A program made the translations under genes and the position numbers. The notes beneath the pieces are model-generated. The model saw only the letters and a program-made list of their open reading frames with translations, was not told where the DNA came from and did not search any database. This document shows positions 1 through 10,163 of a DNA stretch of 64,000 nt, piece by piece (positions within the stretch are counted from its first letter, which is position 1; the number at the start of each line of letters is the position of its first letter). This stretch comes from Cristatella mucedo (Eukaryota > Bryozoa > Phylactolaemata > Cristatellidae): the NCBI GenBank assembly GCA_009760855.2, contig WPIO01000026.1, forward strand, positions 2,846,001 through 2,910,000. Reading direction: 5' to 3'.

Positions 1-300
1 CGGCTGAAGTAGCGTCTTCTGGCATACTTTCCGGACGCGAAGGCATTGTGAAAAGGACGAGATGAAGGTGTCAGCTTTTGCAATAAGCTCAGCGGTGATT
101 TCAAAGCTGCCGACGGTCAGTGAGTGCTACAATGATGAAGCTTTTGTTTTGGCACGAGCTGGGCTGTTCGTGCTCAGGAATAGCTGAATCATGTCAAGCA
201 TGCGATGCACAAGATTCTTCGATCGATATTTTATTTTAAACAGGAGAATGTTACCGAGTCTCAGCATTCACACATCCACATGAAGGGCTTTGTATGGTTT

Positions 301-425
301 TTATCCTCTAAGGCATTCATCTGCTAGATAAACGAGCTGCTTTGTCTGCGTCCCAAAAGCAACTATAGTTAACTGCATATTTAACTGCACAAATACACCA
401 TAGCCATCAGCAAATTCCCGGCAAG
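301..425 (-). CDS. Candidate exon, Ig-superfamily gene (3'-most exon seen)
   Basis: On the minus strand a pyrimidine-rich stretch ending in cgtag (AG at 426-427) precedes an open frame starting CT TGC CGG GAA. It runs to a TAA at 301-303. Joined to the exon at 466-515, which ends with one base, the first codon becomes GCT and the frame stays open (residues ACREFADGYGVFVQLNMQ and on to LADECLRG). The intervening intron (426-465) would be only 40 nt. The exon could instead be cut short by an internal donor and the gene could continue beyond the left window edge. The sequence fits the middle of an Ig-like domain but has no decisive motif. Confidence 0.35.
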
Positions 426-465
426 CTACGTTAAGGAGAAAGAGTGACATTGGCTGCTGGCTTAC

Positions 466-515
466 CTTTGCATGGATGTCCATGCTCACTCTTTAAGCAT
501 GAGATGCTTGACATA
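466..515 (-). CDS. Candidate exon, Ig-superfamily gene (B-strand cysteine)
   Basis: This is a 50-bp minus-strand exon. The acceptor is ctgcaaag (AG at 516-517) and the donor is AAAG|GTAAGC (GTAAGC at 465-460), which is close to consensus. In the only frame open throughout it reads MSSISCLKSEHGHPCK, starting in phase 2 and ending in phase 1. The SISC..SEHGHP pattern resembles the B strand and B-C turn of an Ig domain. The Cys lies 39 residues after the F-strand Cys of the 16523-16620 exon if 5656-5693 is used as the linker, a normal spacing for adjacent Ig domains. The acceptor has a weak pyrimidine tract. Confidence 0.4.
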
Positions 516-2898
516 CTTTGCAGTAATACGGTTTGAACGTAAGCTATGCAAGAGTCCTTGAAATTTCAGCTGGTGCCTCTCCAAAAACTTCCCACTTGTT
601 TTCTGAACAAATTACCGCCGGTCCATTCAAGTTCATGGTAGTTTTACAAGAGCAGCAATTGATAATATCGGCCGAAATCCAAGTTAAAAGACCTCAGATA
701 CTCGTTCCCTCAGACTCGATTCTTGTTGCATAGGTATTCAACGAAAATTTTCTGGCGACCAAGTAAATATTGTTATCAAAGCAGGTGAGGCAAATCAAAC
801 AGACCAAGCAGATTGGAAAACCTCAACAGAAGGAACAACTTAAACAGATCAGTCAACCGGCAGATCTGTGAGTGGTGGACGCAGATCTAGCGTTCTGAGT
901 TCTATCGAGAAGCACTATAACTACCTTGTATGACAGCCCTCAAAGAACTTCGATTTCATAGGGCCTAACTTCAGATGTATTCCAGCTCATGCAAGTGCAA
1001 GGTCTTTAGATCCAAGCGCAGCCAGTGAAGAGTAAACCATATTCCATGGTTTACTAGCTGTGATGTGGTTTTATTCTTTAACTGCGTAGGGAAGCAGAAT
1101 ACCTGGAAAGTGTGGGATACAGTCACGCACATCACAGCAGCTTCTTTCTTAGGCATCTTTTTTGTTACGGAAAGTCGTAAAAAAGGATATGCTGGTCATT
1201 GAAGAGTTTGCTGCTAATTCTAACACGGCCAGGCCAGATGTGTTCAACAGAAAAGCTCTACCAGCTGATCGTGATTCCTAATACATCCGGTCTTCCGCAG
1301 CACTTCAGACATCTGGAGACAAGTTTTTCAATCACAATAATTAAAAACATAAGTAGAATTATTTGCATAGCACCCTCACGAAAAGCCAAATCTCCATGTA
1401 AGCACTGTAAAAACTGTTGAGAGTTCTAGCCATGCTGCTTGATAACTCACTACTTAGTTTCACCGCGGTTACTCAGACAAAAACTAGTTCTTTGGCACTG
1501 CAAAGAAATAAAGATATAAAGCAGAAACCTATACGGATTGGCAATGATTTTGACATGGTAAAGCAAATTTGCCGTGTTAGGCTTAAATAATACAGATGCC
1601 GTTATCTTTCATATGCCTAACTAAAGCCAGTCTAGGTATGAACTGTCACAAAATCAGCTTGAAGGAGAATATTTCTTGTGCAATCAGGATTACAGGATTT
1701 TAATAATAATTTTCTGGACATCTCTTATCTATTATACCTATATGTGTCACCGACATATAAACTGATTATCAAAGGCTAATGCAAATTAGTTTATCGCTAA
1801 AGAGTGATTCACAAGTTATCCTGAGACTTCTGATTGGAGTTCGATGAAGGGAGAAACATATTGACTCATGCAAGTGAGCTTCTGTGGGTATGGGTGGGTC
1901 AGATCAGTGCTGACATTAGACTAGCTGGGGCCTAGACGTCTTGCTTAGGACAGACCATCTGTGTGCTTACTGTGAGAAAAAAGTGAAAATACAATTAAAT
2001 CACCAGTTAGAATATATCGCAATGAGTGTTTGAGTGACAATTATGACCATACTATGACTAAATTCGGTGGTTTGCTGCATAAGTAATACCTCAAAAGAAT
2101 TGTATATTATTTAAAGAATATGGGACCAAAACTATTTCTTGTGGACCTCATGCTACTCCATGCAGCTAGTAATGATCTGAATTCTATATCTGAACATCCC
2201 ACAGGAGAAGAATGCTGTCACCATGTCTTATATCAACGAGGTTGCGACCATCACTCAATACATTTTGTGCATCGAAATCTGAGCACGGTAACTTCGTATA
2301 AAGCAAGCAGCACCAACTCAAGTTGAAGCGTCGTTTTATTGTTTAATACAACTTCTCGAAATTGGCTTGCACAATATAGCATTTATTTCAGGTGTAGCAG
2401 GCAACAAAGCTGACAGGAAACTTCTATGTGCTGCACTAGTGCCATGCACCTGTAACAGTAGGAGGAAGTCATGGGCCTAATTGCTTTAGACGTGTAATGA
2501 CTGAGAATACAGCTTGGAGGGAGGAAACGTTCTCGTAGACAGTCTTCCCTAGCTATATCGTACTCCAGGTCTTCGAGCCATCTCGTTACAGCATAGTCTG
2601 CATCTCAGGTGAGCCACGTGGGGGAGGGAACAGTACACAGTCAACTCTTACCGCAGTACTCGATCAACTCAGTTATATACACCACCTAAGAAGATTATGG
2701 TGCCTGGGACGGGTAGCATCATCGATGTGCCTTTGTTTCGACCTGCAATACAGCTAGCAGCAGAGCCACCACCTCCTACTGCATGCCTGATGCATCAGCG
2801 CAATGAGCGGCTCAGCTCAATATCACTACCTGGCGTCAATATTACTACCCAGCCTCGGTGGCGGTGGCTCGCGACTCTTTGTCGCAAACTTCGAACAA
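516..2898. other. Unassigned DNA, no supported gene
   Basis: Short open frames only (for example plus 533-733 and minus 971-1156). None has a recognisable domain or matching splice signals. It is probably intron of the minus-strand gene. A short (AAT)n run at 2898-2922 is the tail of the next LINE. Confidence 0.5.
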
Positions 2899-3382
2899 TA
2901 ATAATAATAATAATAATAATAATGCACTTGATAAAGCGCCCTCAGAGAACTTAATCTCTCTCTAGGCGCTTTACATTTGCTGCAAAGGGAAATGCAATTG
3001 AATGGTGAGTAACATCATGTTTGATAAACAAACAAAATGAATAACATGGTTAGGGGTGACATGCACAGGGTCAGCCTGCAAGTGTGGTTAGTGGCAGCAT
3101 GCACAGTGTCAGCATGCATAAGCACACGAAGGACGGAATCACAGGGACCCAATACATGCTGTCCTAAATAGGTGTTTTTAAATTCTTTTTAGTCGGATGT
3201 CATAAATACATGCAGCAAGGGAGTTGAGAGAATTCGATGTGCTGGGGGGGTTCGGAGAGATCAAAGCAAAGATACAACTGAGTGTCATCCGCATAGAAGT
3301 GAAAGCCTAGGTTGTGCTTGGCAATCACATCAGCAAGAGGGAGAGTATAAAGCGTGAAAAGAACCGGACCTAGTACGGAGCC

Positions 3383-3694
3383 TGTAGTTCGATTGCATGC
3401 TGGCTGGTACCACTCCTTTCCTCAACAGCTGGTGAGAGCATCCTCGAGACTGAGACCTGTGCACAGCTGTGGTCCGCTTCTAATGAGGCATCGACACAGG
3501 CCGATAACCGGCTGGTGAACAGATGGTGGATTCGCCATCGGGGTCGGCCAAGGGAGTCGGCCGGAGTCGAGGAGATGAGACTCGAGTGTGAGAAGGGGGC
3601 GAAGGCAGTCGAGCGTCTTGCGGCTCCGTGCCTTGTGCAATAAGCCGTTGGCGTTGTTTATCGGCTGGCTCTCTGATGTGCGAACCAAACAGCA
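3383..3694. mobile_element. Solo LTR, 312 bp, inserted in LINE A
   Basis: The 312-bp block begins TGTAGTTCG and ends AAACAGCA, giving the TG...CA ends typical of long terminal repeats. It is flanked by a perfect 5-bp duplication GAGCC (3378-3382 and 3695-3699). It splits the LINE A RT inside the codons after PQGS. Removing it and one GAGCC restores a junction matching the uninterrupted LINE A at about 25300. No internal retroelement ORFs are present, so it is best read as a solo LTR left by LTR-LTR recombination of a gypsy, copia or BEL-type element. The family is not determined. Confidence 0.75.
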
Positions 3695-4080
3695 GAGCCC
3701 TGAGGTACCCTATATTTCACAGGTTCCTCGGATGATCTTTGTCCATTCACATCAATACTCTGGAGTCTCCCACTGAGATACGATCTGAACCACTGCAGAG
3801 CAGTGCCGGTGATGCCCAGGCGAGATGAGATGCACTCTAGGAGAACTTTATGATCGATAGTATCAAACGCTGCCGAAAGATTGGGCAAAACAAGCAGAGA
3901 CACTCAACCTATGTCTGCATTCCTAAGTAGGTCGTTGTATACCCGAAGCAATTCTGACTCTGTGGAGTGATTAACTATAAAGCCAGACTGGAACTTACTG
4001 GCAAGGTTTGACGTTTCAATATACGAGTTCAGCTGGGCTGCTACGACTCGTTCCAGTGTCTTTGATAGGAATGGTAGAAG

Positions 4081-4502
4081 CTGAACTGCTGCACCAGTTT
4101 CAGCCTGTTCGCGCCCTCGGGTCCTGTGTGGACAATAAATTAGCTGTCCCATTCCTCCGCTTAAAGACCGTTGGCGACAGAAGCTTTAGCTCTGCAGGTC
4201 CTAGACTGTGGAACTCACTTCTTCAATTCTTAGGCAACGACAACTACTCCCCTACTGCCGACTAAGGCACATCCTTTTCAGCGGTCCTGAGCTGCTACTT
4301 CTATGCTACTCACTACCTCAACTGCTCTCCTAACTCTGCTATGCTTCCCACTTTCTCTTTGTTGCATGAGACGAAGTCTGTTGGCTACCGAATGCGTACC
4401 GAAAGCCGCTTAGGCTATGAGTGAGCTATACAAAACTCTCCTGCGTAACACCCACATGGTCTTTATGACTTTGTGGAGTTACAGACGAAGATACATACAT
4501 AC
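4081..4502 (+). mobile_element. LINE family B, 5'-truncated 3' end, nested in LINE A
   Basis: The sequence from ctgaactgctgcac (4081) to atacatacatac (4502) matches the last 420 bp of the LINE B copy at 11515-11933. It covers the C-terminal segment DNKLAVPFLRLKTVGDRSFS and the 3' UTR. The host LINE A sequence resumes at 4503. Comparing the flanks with the expected uninterrupted LINE A (ggtagaaggcaaactg) shows a minimal duplication of about 3 bp (AAG). The 3' end is a short acat repeat rather than poly(A). Confidence 0.85.
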
Positions 4503-4720
4503 AAGGCAAACTGAGTGCTAGTTGCTTAAGTTCTCTTGGTCTAGTGTCGCTTTCTTGAGTAATGGCCTGACTACAGCTTTTTTGAAAGGTGCTGAGACAT
4601 GACCTGAGGCTAATGACATTAACTATGTTAGTTATTAATGGCAGCAGCAGATCAATGCAACGTAGAAACAGGACAGTGGAAATAGGGTCCAAAGGACTAG
4701 TCAAACGTGCTGGTTCTCAA

Positions 4721-5655
4721 GTAAGAAAATATACTTAGCATGGGTACTGGGTTTACTGGGTTTGTCGGTCAATGAATGGACAGATATATAAAATAGCGTC
4801 TGACAAGCGGTGCTGTTCTAGGTCTCTATGCAAGCGAATTTACAGCCGGCAAAGCATGCAGTGCATTAGCTTGCCAGCCCTGCTGCTGAGCTTAATGGCC
4901 TTTAGCGATAGATGATGTCTTGAACCCTTTTTCTGTTGGCATTATATCGTGGCTTTTGCATTTTCTCCTCGTAGTAGGTAATGCTGTAAAAATACTTGCA
5001 AGCCTACTGTGTGCTACATACATATGGTGCATATGAGCTCAGGCCACGACACAAATCATATAACCTGCAATGCTTAACACGGGTTGCATTGTGCTCACTT
5101 ACGTGCATTGGGTGACTTTCTCTGCATTGCAAATAGTCCTTATGCCAATGGAATCTCCGAGCATACATACTGGGTGGACAGCTAGCTTTTTGGCTGGGGA
5201 GATGGAAAGAGTGATGATTTCATTATCACAACGGTTTCTGTGATTATTGGGCCCACAGCAGGAGGAACGGGCACAGATGGCTTGCTTTTAGTTGTGCGAT
5301 AATTCTGCCGGTGCAAGCTGATGCTTTTCTTTTGCGTCCTGTGAGAAGATTTGAATAAATTTCGATATGAGCAAGGCCATGTAGTCCACCAAAGACAGAC
5401 CTCATCTACAAGGACTTTTTTTTTAAGAACAGATAGTTTGCCACCGATACTATGGCTATTCCAAGTCTTCAGCTGTATTCAAGGTAGATGAAATTTCTCT
5501 TTGACCGAGCAAAACTTTGTGCGTTGACATGTAACGTGGCTGCCATAATAACAAGGCAGTATACCTAGTAAATCAACTCCTGTACGACACAGCAATGCAA
5601 TCAAATTGATGAGCCAACTACAAGATAGTTGAAGGAAGCGTCAGTTAGAACATAC
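4721..5655. other. Unassigned DNA
   Basis: No domain-bearing frame was seen. Likely intron. Confidence 0.4.
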
Positions 5656-5693
5656 CTTACGACACTGTTAGATTTCTTGGCAACCTTGTTTGG
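5656..5693 (-). CDS. Candidate micro-exon, Ig-superfamily gene (inter-domain linker)
   Basis: This is a 38-bp minus-strand segment between acceptor ttgattag (AG at 5694-5695) and donor AAG|GTATGT (5655-5650). It reads PNKVAKKSNSVV in phase 0 to phase 2. That phase matches the end of the 16523-16620 exon and the start of the 466-515 exon. The joined text ...RGDMDI-PNKVAKKSNSVVS-MSSISC... looks like the A-A'-B strand region of an Ig domain. The acceptor lacks a good pyrimidine tract and the exon is tiny, so this could be a coincidence. Confidence 0.25.
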
Positions 5694-7207
5694 CTAATCA
5701 ACCTTTAGTACTGCCAGTTTCAGTACGTCAAGTATGCAGTTACCGAAAACTAAAGTCGTGTCTGACTGGCTTGCAGGCGTTGATCAACCGGAAGTGAGCC
5801 CACGCGAATATAAATGCAAATACTGGATACAAAGTATATGCACAATTATAAAATAAAACTAATCTATTGTGCAATAAAAAATAAGCATCTTAAATATTTT
5901 CTTATTTACCTCTTACAAAGATTTCTTTGCATACATTAAACACTGGGAGATAGCTCTCAAGAGAGGGGGCTCGAAAACTAGGTCAGCTGACATGCAGGCC
6001 CTTCTGTGGCAGCTATGGTGGAAGCAAGTTTACGTAAATTTTTTGCAGGTATAGTCTGATTATGGGACAAGATCGTTAGAGCAGAAAAGGGAAGCTGACA
6101 AAATAAATTTCCAAAATTATTTTCCATGTAGTGGAGGTATTACAGCGTTACAGATCATCGAGTCAGAAGAAAAAATGATTGAATGCAGTTTATAAGGGTA
6201 GCAGCTCCAGGAGTCTGATACAGTTTACATGACACAGGTACCGCGTGTGGGATTGATTTGATTTGTAACCGGGACAATCCAGCACTGATCCGCTTATGCC
6301 ATCGCGCACGTCTGTAACACCTCGGGTCTTTGCTGGGGGAGGGGGTAAGGCACTTGCAATTTACGGCCAAAGTAGTTTGTACACGTGCTACCTCAAGCAA
6401 TTTTTTGTGGCCAGCTCAAAGCAGTTCTTCATTGCAAACGGTAAGCAAGGGGAGAGCTACTATATAAAGCTGTTGAGCTGGTAAATATAAAAATGAGGCT
6501 ACAGAAATAGCTGAGCCGTACATTTTTTCCTATGCTGGTGATCCTGTGCTGGATAGTTCTCCTTCTTAGAAAAATGACGAGCATTAAATGAGCACCAGCA
6601 TCGGATACTGAGGAAAAGGGTGACACATGCGGTGCTTCGGAGAATATACTTTTGTATTTCAAGGGGGTGGTTCTGTAGAAGTCTTATGAGGCTTGTAGAT
6701 GTTTAGACCCCACAGACGCAAGCAGACGAGGTTTCTAAAAGCTTCATAGTGTTCCCCAAAAGTAAAAATGATCCTCTGAATTTGCGGACACTGCCAAATT
6801 GTTTGCATGGGAAGCTATGAACCTGGGCTTAAAGACATCTGGGGAGACATATTGGAGGAGTTGGCTGCATTTTATTATAAACCCACCCTTGCTTGACTAT
6901 TTCGCTCCACATAAGAAAGGCAGAGCTCTTAAAAATAAAATCACGTATGCCTACATTATATATGCTGCTTGCCTGCACTTTGTCACTCACAGATTCTTGA
7001 AGCAGTCTGACCACAGCTTAAGGAATAATAGGTCCATTCAAAACTGTGTGCCCGATATAACTTGTACTTGTTCAAGGAATCACGCAGACTTTCATAATAA
7101 TGAAAATAATAATTAAACGTTTATAATCCATTCAATGCACACTAGAACACTTTTTAGTATATTGAATAGGAAGCTTTTCAATAGCTTTGTTGAAACACGA
7201 ACAATTT

Positions 7208-7209
<2 letters not shown>
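5694..7209. other. Unassigned DNA with one low-copy repeat
   Basis: No gene recognised. The stretch near 6300-6400 (G-rich run, then ggccaaagtagttt) resembles 29465-29575 and is probably an interspersed repeat. The ORF at 6799-7116 (plus) has no recognisable features. Confidence 0.4.

Positions 7210-7265
<56 letters not shown>
7210..7265. repeat. (CA)n microsatellite
   Basis: Uninterrupted CA dinucleotide run of about 55 bp. Confidence 0.95.
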
Positions 7266-7267
<2 letters not shown>

Positions 7268-7799
7268 ACGCACAAGGACAAGTAAAGGGAACAGTGAAAT
7301 GGCTACGATGAGCAGCTGTGTGGAATAGTGGCTACTTTTGAATATTGGCAAATTAGGATTTTGTTTATGCGATGTCAGGTGCTAGTAAGTACTCGGCTGT
7401 ATGACCTTGGCAACTAAAATAATGGCCCACAAAAATTGAGTAAAGGAAAGATTAGCTATTTCTAGTCACAGTTAAAGAGCAGACTGAAGAAAGAGATTTG
7501 AAGTTCACGAGAGGCACAAACAATCAACCGGAATCTGACGAATGGACAGTGCGAAGGGAAGCCCAGAAGGTTTGGGAAGCGTTTAAGATATTACAGATAA
7601 GGCGGTCGGACCGAGAGAGTTAAGGAACCCAAGTATTAGTGACAGATCGACCTTGCCGCTCAATAGTCTATAACTCAGTCTATAAGCAAGCCTTTCCTAT
7701 CAGCTGAGAAGAAGACTTTGCACAGCTGCTGCTGACTGTGTAGTTCCGTGACCAGTTTCTGAACACCTGTGGAAAACAGTGACCAGTTTCTCGAAGTTA

Positions 7800-8133
7800 A
7801 GCTTGTCCAATGCTAGAGTTTAAAATATCTCTCAAAGCAACAAGGCTACCTCTTTTGCGGAAGTAAGCCCATACTGGATGAATCTGGCCATCCGGCAATC
7901 TTAAATCTCCTGGCCTGTCCAGATTTAAAAAGAAAATAAAAACGCATCTATTTATCATAGCATTTAGTGGGTCCGTGTGATTCGTCCTGTATGTGCTTAG
8001 GCGGGCTGACGCTGTGCATCCTGCCACTAACCAAACTTGCATGCTGACCCTGTGCATGTCACCTCTAACCATGTTTTTCTTGTTGTTTATTGAGCATGCT
8101 ACCGCTAACAATTCGATCGTACTTCCTTTGCAG

Positions 8134-8168
<35 letters not shown>

Positions 8169-8183
8169 ATATATATATATATG

Positions 8184-8265
<82 letters not shown>

Positions 8266-8325
8266 AAGTGCCCAGAAAGAGATTGAGTTCTCTGAGGGTG
8301 CTATGTCAAATGCATTATTATTATT
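7800..8325 (+). mobile_element. LINE family A 3' end with microsatellite-expanded tail
   Basis: The plus strand carries the end of the LINE A ORF and its 3' UTR: tttagtgggtccgtgtgatt, then accctgtgcatgtcacc, then ttcgatcgtacttcctttgc. This matches 26220-26420 and 54120-54260. The conserved tail aagtgcccagaaagagattg and (ATT)n follows at 8266-8325. Between cctttgcag and the tail about 130 bp of (AT)n has replaced the few bases seen in other copies. The copy is strongly 5'-truncated. Confidence 0.85.
8133..8265. repeat. (AT)n/(GT)n array inside a LINE A tail
   Basis: Long AT dinucleotide run interrupted by GTGTGTGT and GTATGT. It is located exactly in the LINE A 3' UTR between the gcag motif and the hairpin tail. 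Confidence 0.95.
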
Positions 8326-9231
8326 ATTAAATCACCCTGGCAAGTGCACACATTAATGCCGCACTTGAACAAAATAGTACACAGTAACCATTAATTAATC
8401 TCGTGACCATTTGACAAGCCTATCTCGCGAGTAACTAATCATGTCTCTTGCCTTGCACATGTTCACTGGCACATGCCGTATTCTTGTAACATCGTACAAT
8501 CGCTAGAGATTCATAAATGTAGATACACACATAGCATGCTTTTGCATTTCGTTTGCATGCAGAAAAATACACAGAAAACGGTAAGAACTACATACATCTG
8601 CATTTGGCTAGTAGCGGCAGAGCAATCGCTATGGCCAAATGCAGCACCTGTTACTTGCACTACAGTACAGCACTCAGCTAAAGCAACCACTTTGGAAATT
8701 GTCAAGAACTACCCCATTTATTTGTTTCACGTGCATAGATATTTCTGAAATATTGTACTCAACTTAGCAAACACGGTCTAGGTCGCACCGGTTGCCAAAG
8801 CCATCATGTGCTCTTCCAAGTAAACGCAACATCTTATGCTACATCCGTTGACATGCGTCTGCACAAGGCCGGATGCCAGCATGGCTGTATGACAAACTTT
8901 TAAAGTACACAACGAGGGCAGCTAACGCAAGTGAACTCTAAGCGAGCCGGCTAATGATGATGAACTACATTTAATGGGCATAGCAGAAATGTCGCCAGAA
9001 AGTGGCTACAGATTGACAATTCGAATACGCCGAACGAGGCAATTGCCAATATGCCAGAATAACAATAGTGGTAATAGGTCGTGCACATTACAAGTCCCTG
9101 CAAGAGAATAAGTAACCAAGGACTAGTATTGCACGGTATCAAGTATGCAAAGTCAAACAAGTATCACTCCTATGCCAGCATGCTAAAGCGAACATTAAGA
9201 GACACGAGGCCACTGGCTAATACTGAGCTGT
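8326..9231. other. Unassigned DNA
   Basis: Small overlapping frames on both strands (8473-8748 plus, 8951-9160 minus) without recognisable domains. Nothing else was seen. Confidence 0.4.
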
Positions 9232-9401
9232 GATGGCACACTAGGTAAGGCGGTTGCTTTCACGACCTCGGTCCCGAGGTCGTGGGTTCGATTCCTGCGG
9301 TGGGTGATTCTTTATCGCCACTGCAAGCGGTGGTGATAGCCGTAAAGGCTCTTCTGTCGCTATACAAAAAGAGGCTGTTTAATCAGCTAGGATTTTTTTT
9401 T
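9232..9401 (+). mobile_element. SINE family B (tRNA-derived), well preserved
   Basis: The tRNA-like head contains an exact B box GGTTCGATTCC (9285-9295) downstream of an A-box-like region (taggtaaggcggttgc). It is followed by a tRNA-unrelated body and a tail ending near gctaggattttttt. An almost identical inverted copy lies at 61811-61972 and a diverged copy at 16195-16330. Inside the head, gacctcgg-tc-ccgaggtc can form an 8-bp hairpin stem. Internal pol III promoters drive such elements, which depend on a LINE for movement (established for tRNA SINEs). Confidence 0.85.
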
Positions 9402-10163
9402 AATACTAGCCTATACTGGCCTGCACTAGCAACATGCAATGGATCACGCACGGACGTGCACAAGCAAAAACAACTGGAAAAAACACTCAAATTTGCCAAA
9501 AAACTTGGGCAAGGAAAAGCTGATTGTCTAAAACGGATTTCTCGAGCTAAGATTGTAATTAATTGTAATTAGTTAAAATTGATTACAAATAATAATTAAA
9601 ACATTAATTGCAAGGGTGAAATGTAATTGAAAGTATTGGCGATGACCAGAAGCGAATTACTAGCTTGTGGTGCATTTCAGCAAAGGGCTCGATTGCAAAA
9701 AAGATTTACATTTCGTACCAGGGACGTGGAGACGATCAGAGGCTGATGAGAAAGTGGTATGAGAGGGCTCTCACATTGGCAACAAGGTCAGACAGGTGCT
9801 TGCGAATTAAGTGAATGAGTAGCAAAACGAAGGAGCTCGAAATGGATTTGACTCTTGATAGGGACCCAGCGAAGCTCAGACGGCAGCAGTTTGGTGTGGC
9901 AGCTATGACGCTGACGACCAATTAGACTAGCCACTGAGTTGAGGGCCTAGATGGAGTTCAAAAAAGGTGATGGCAAATATCTACACGAAATGGCACACGC
10001 ACTTGAGTTAATTCGTCTTTCTTATCCTTACATTTGATTACAGATTTAAATTTCTTTTTTCGTCAAAATTTTCAATTCTGTTTTGCATTCCCATAATCAA
10101 CATCAAATAGCTGTTTTACACAAAAGCGTTGCTTATGTCGTCAGGAGAAAGATATTTTAAAAT
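9402..10163. other. Unassigned DNA
   Basis: A-rich stretch (9460-9620) followed by no recognisable coding sequence. It may include upstream LINE B sequence too decayed to recognise. Confidence 0.35.

Larger units (their letters stand above)
2899..4720 (-). mobile_element. LINE family A (CR1/L2/jockey-like), minus strand, host of two nested insertions
   Basis: Read on the minus strand from 4720 down, decayed reverse-transcriptase blocks appear in the right order. They are the pre-RT segment with KKxx-type VRPLL relatives (4430-4700), LLPFLSKTLERVVAAQL (about 4060), LSAAFDTIDHKVLLE (about 3870), RVPQGS (about 3700), and the catalytic [11 protein letters not shown] block near 3300-3340. A 3' UTR follows, then a hairpin-forming tail (2930-2975) and an (ATT)n terminus (2922-2898). 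The RT is interrupted by a solo LTR (3383-3694) and by a LINE B 3' end (4081-4502), so this copy is the oldest layer. It is non-functional. The family copies itself by target-primed reverse transcription (established for the class). Confidence 0.85.

Noticed and set aside
5656-5693. Treating the micro-exon as certain because it fixes the phase
   Set aside because: A 38-bp exon with a poor pyrimidine tract can arise by chance, so it is kept only as a low-confidence candidate.
9232-9310. Functional tRNA gene
   Set aside because: A and B boxes are present, but no complete cloverleaf with a paired acceptor stem could be drawn. The sequence continues into a SINE body repeated elsewhere.
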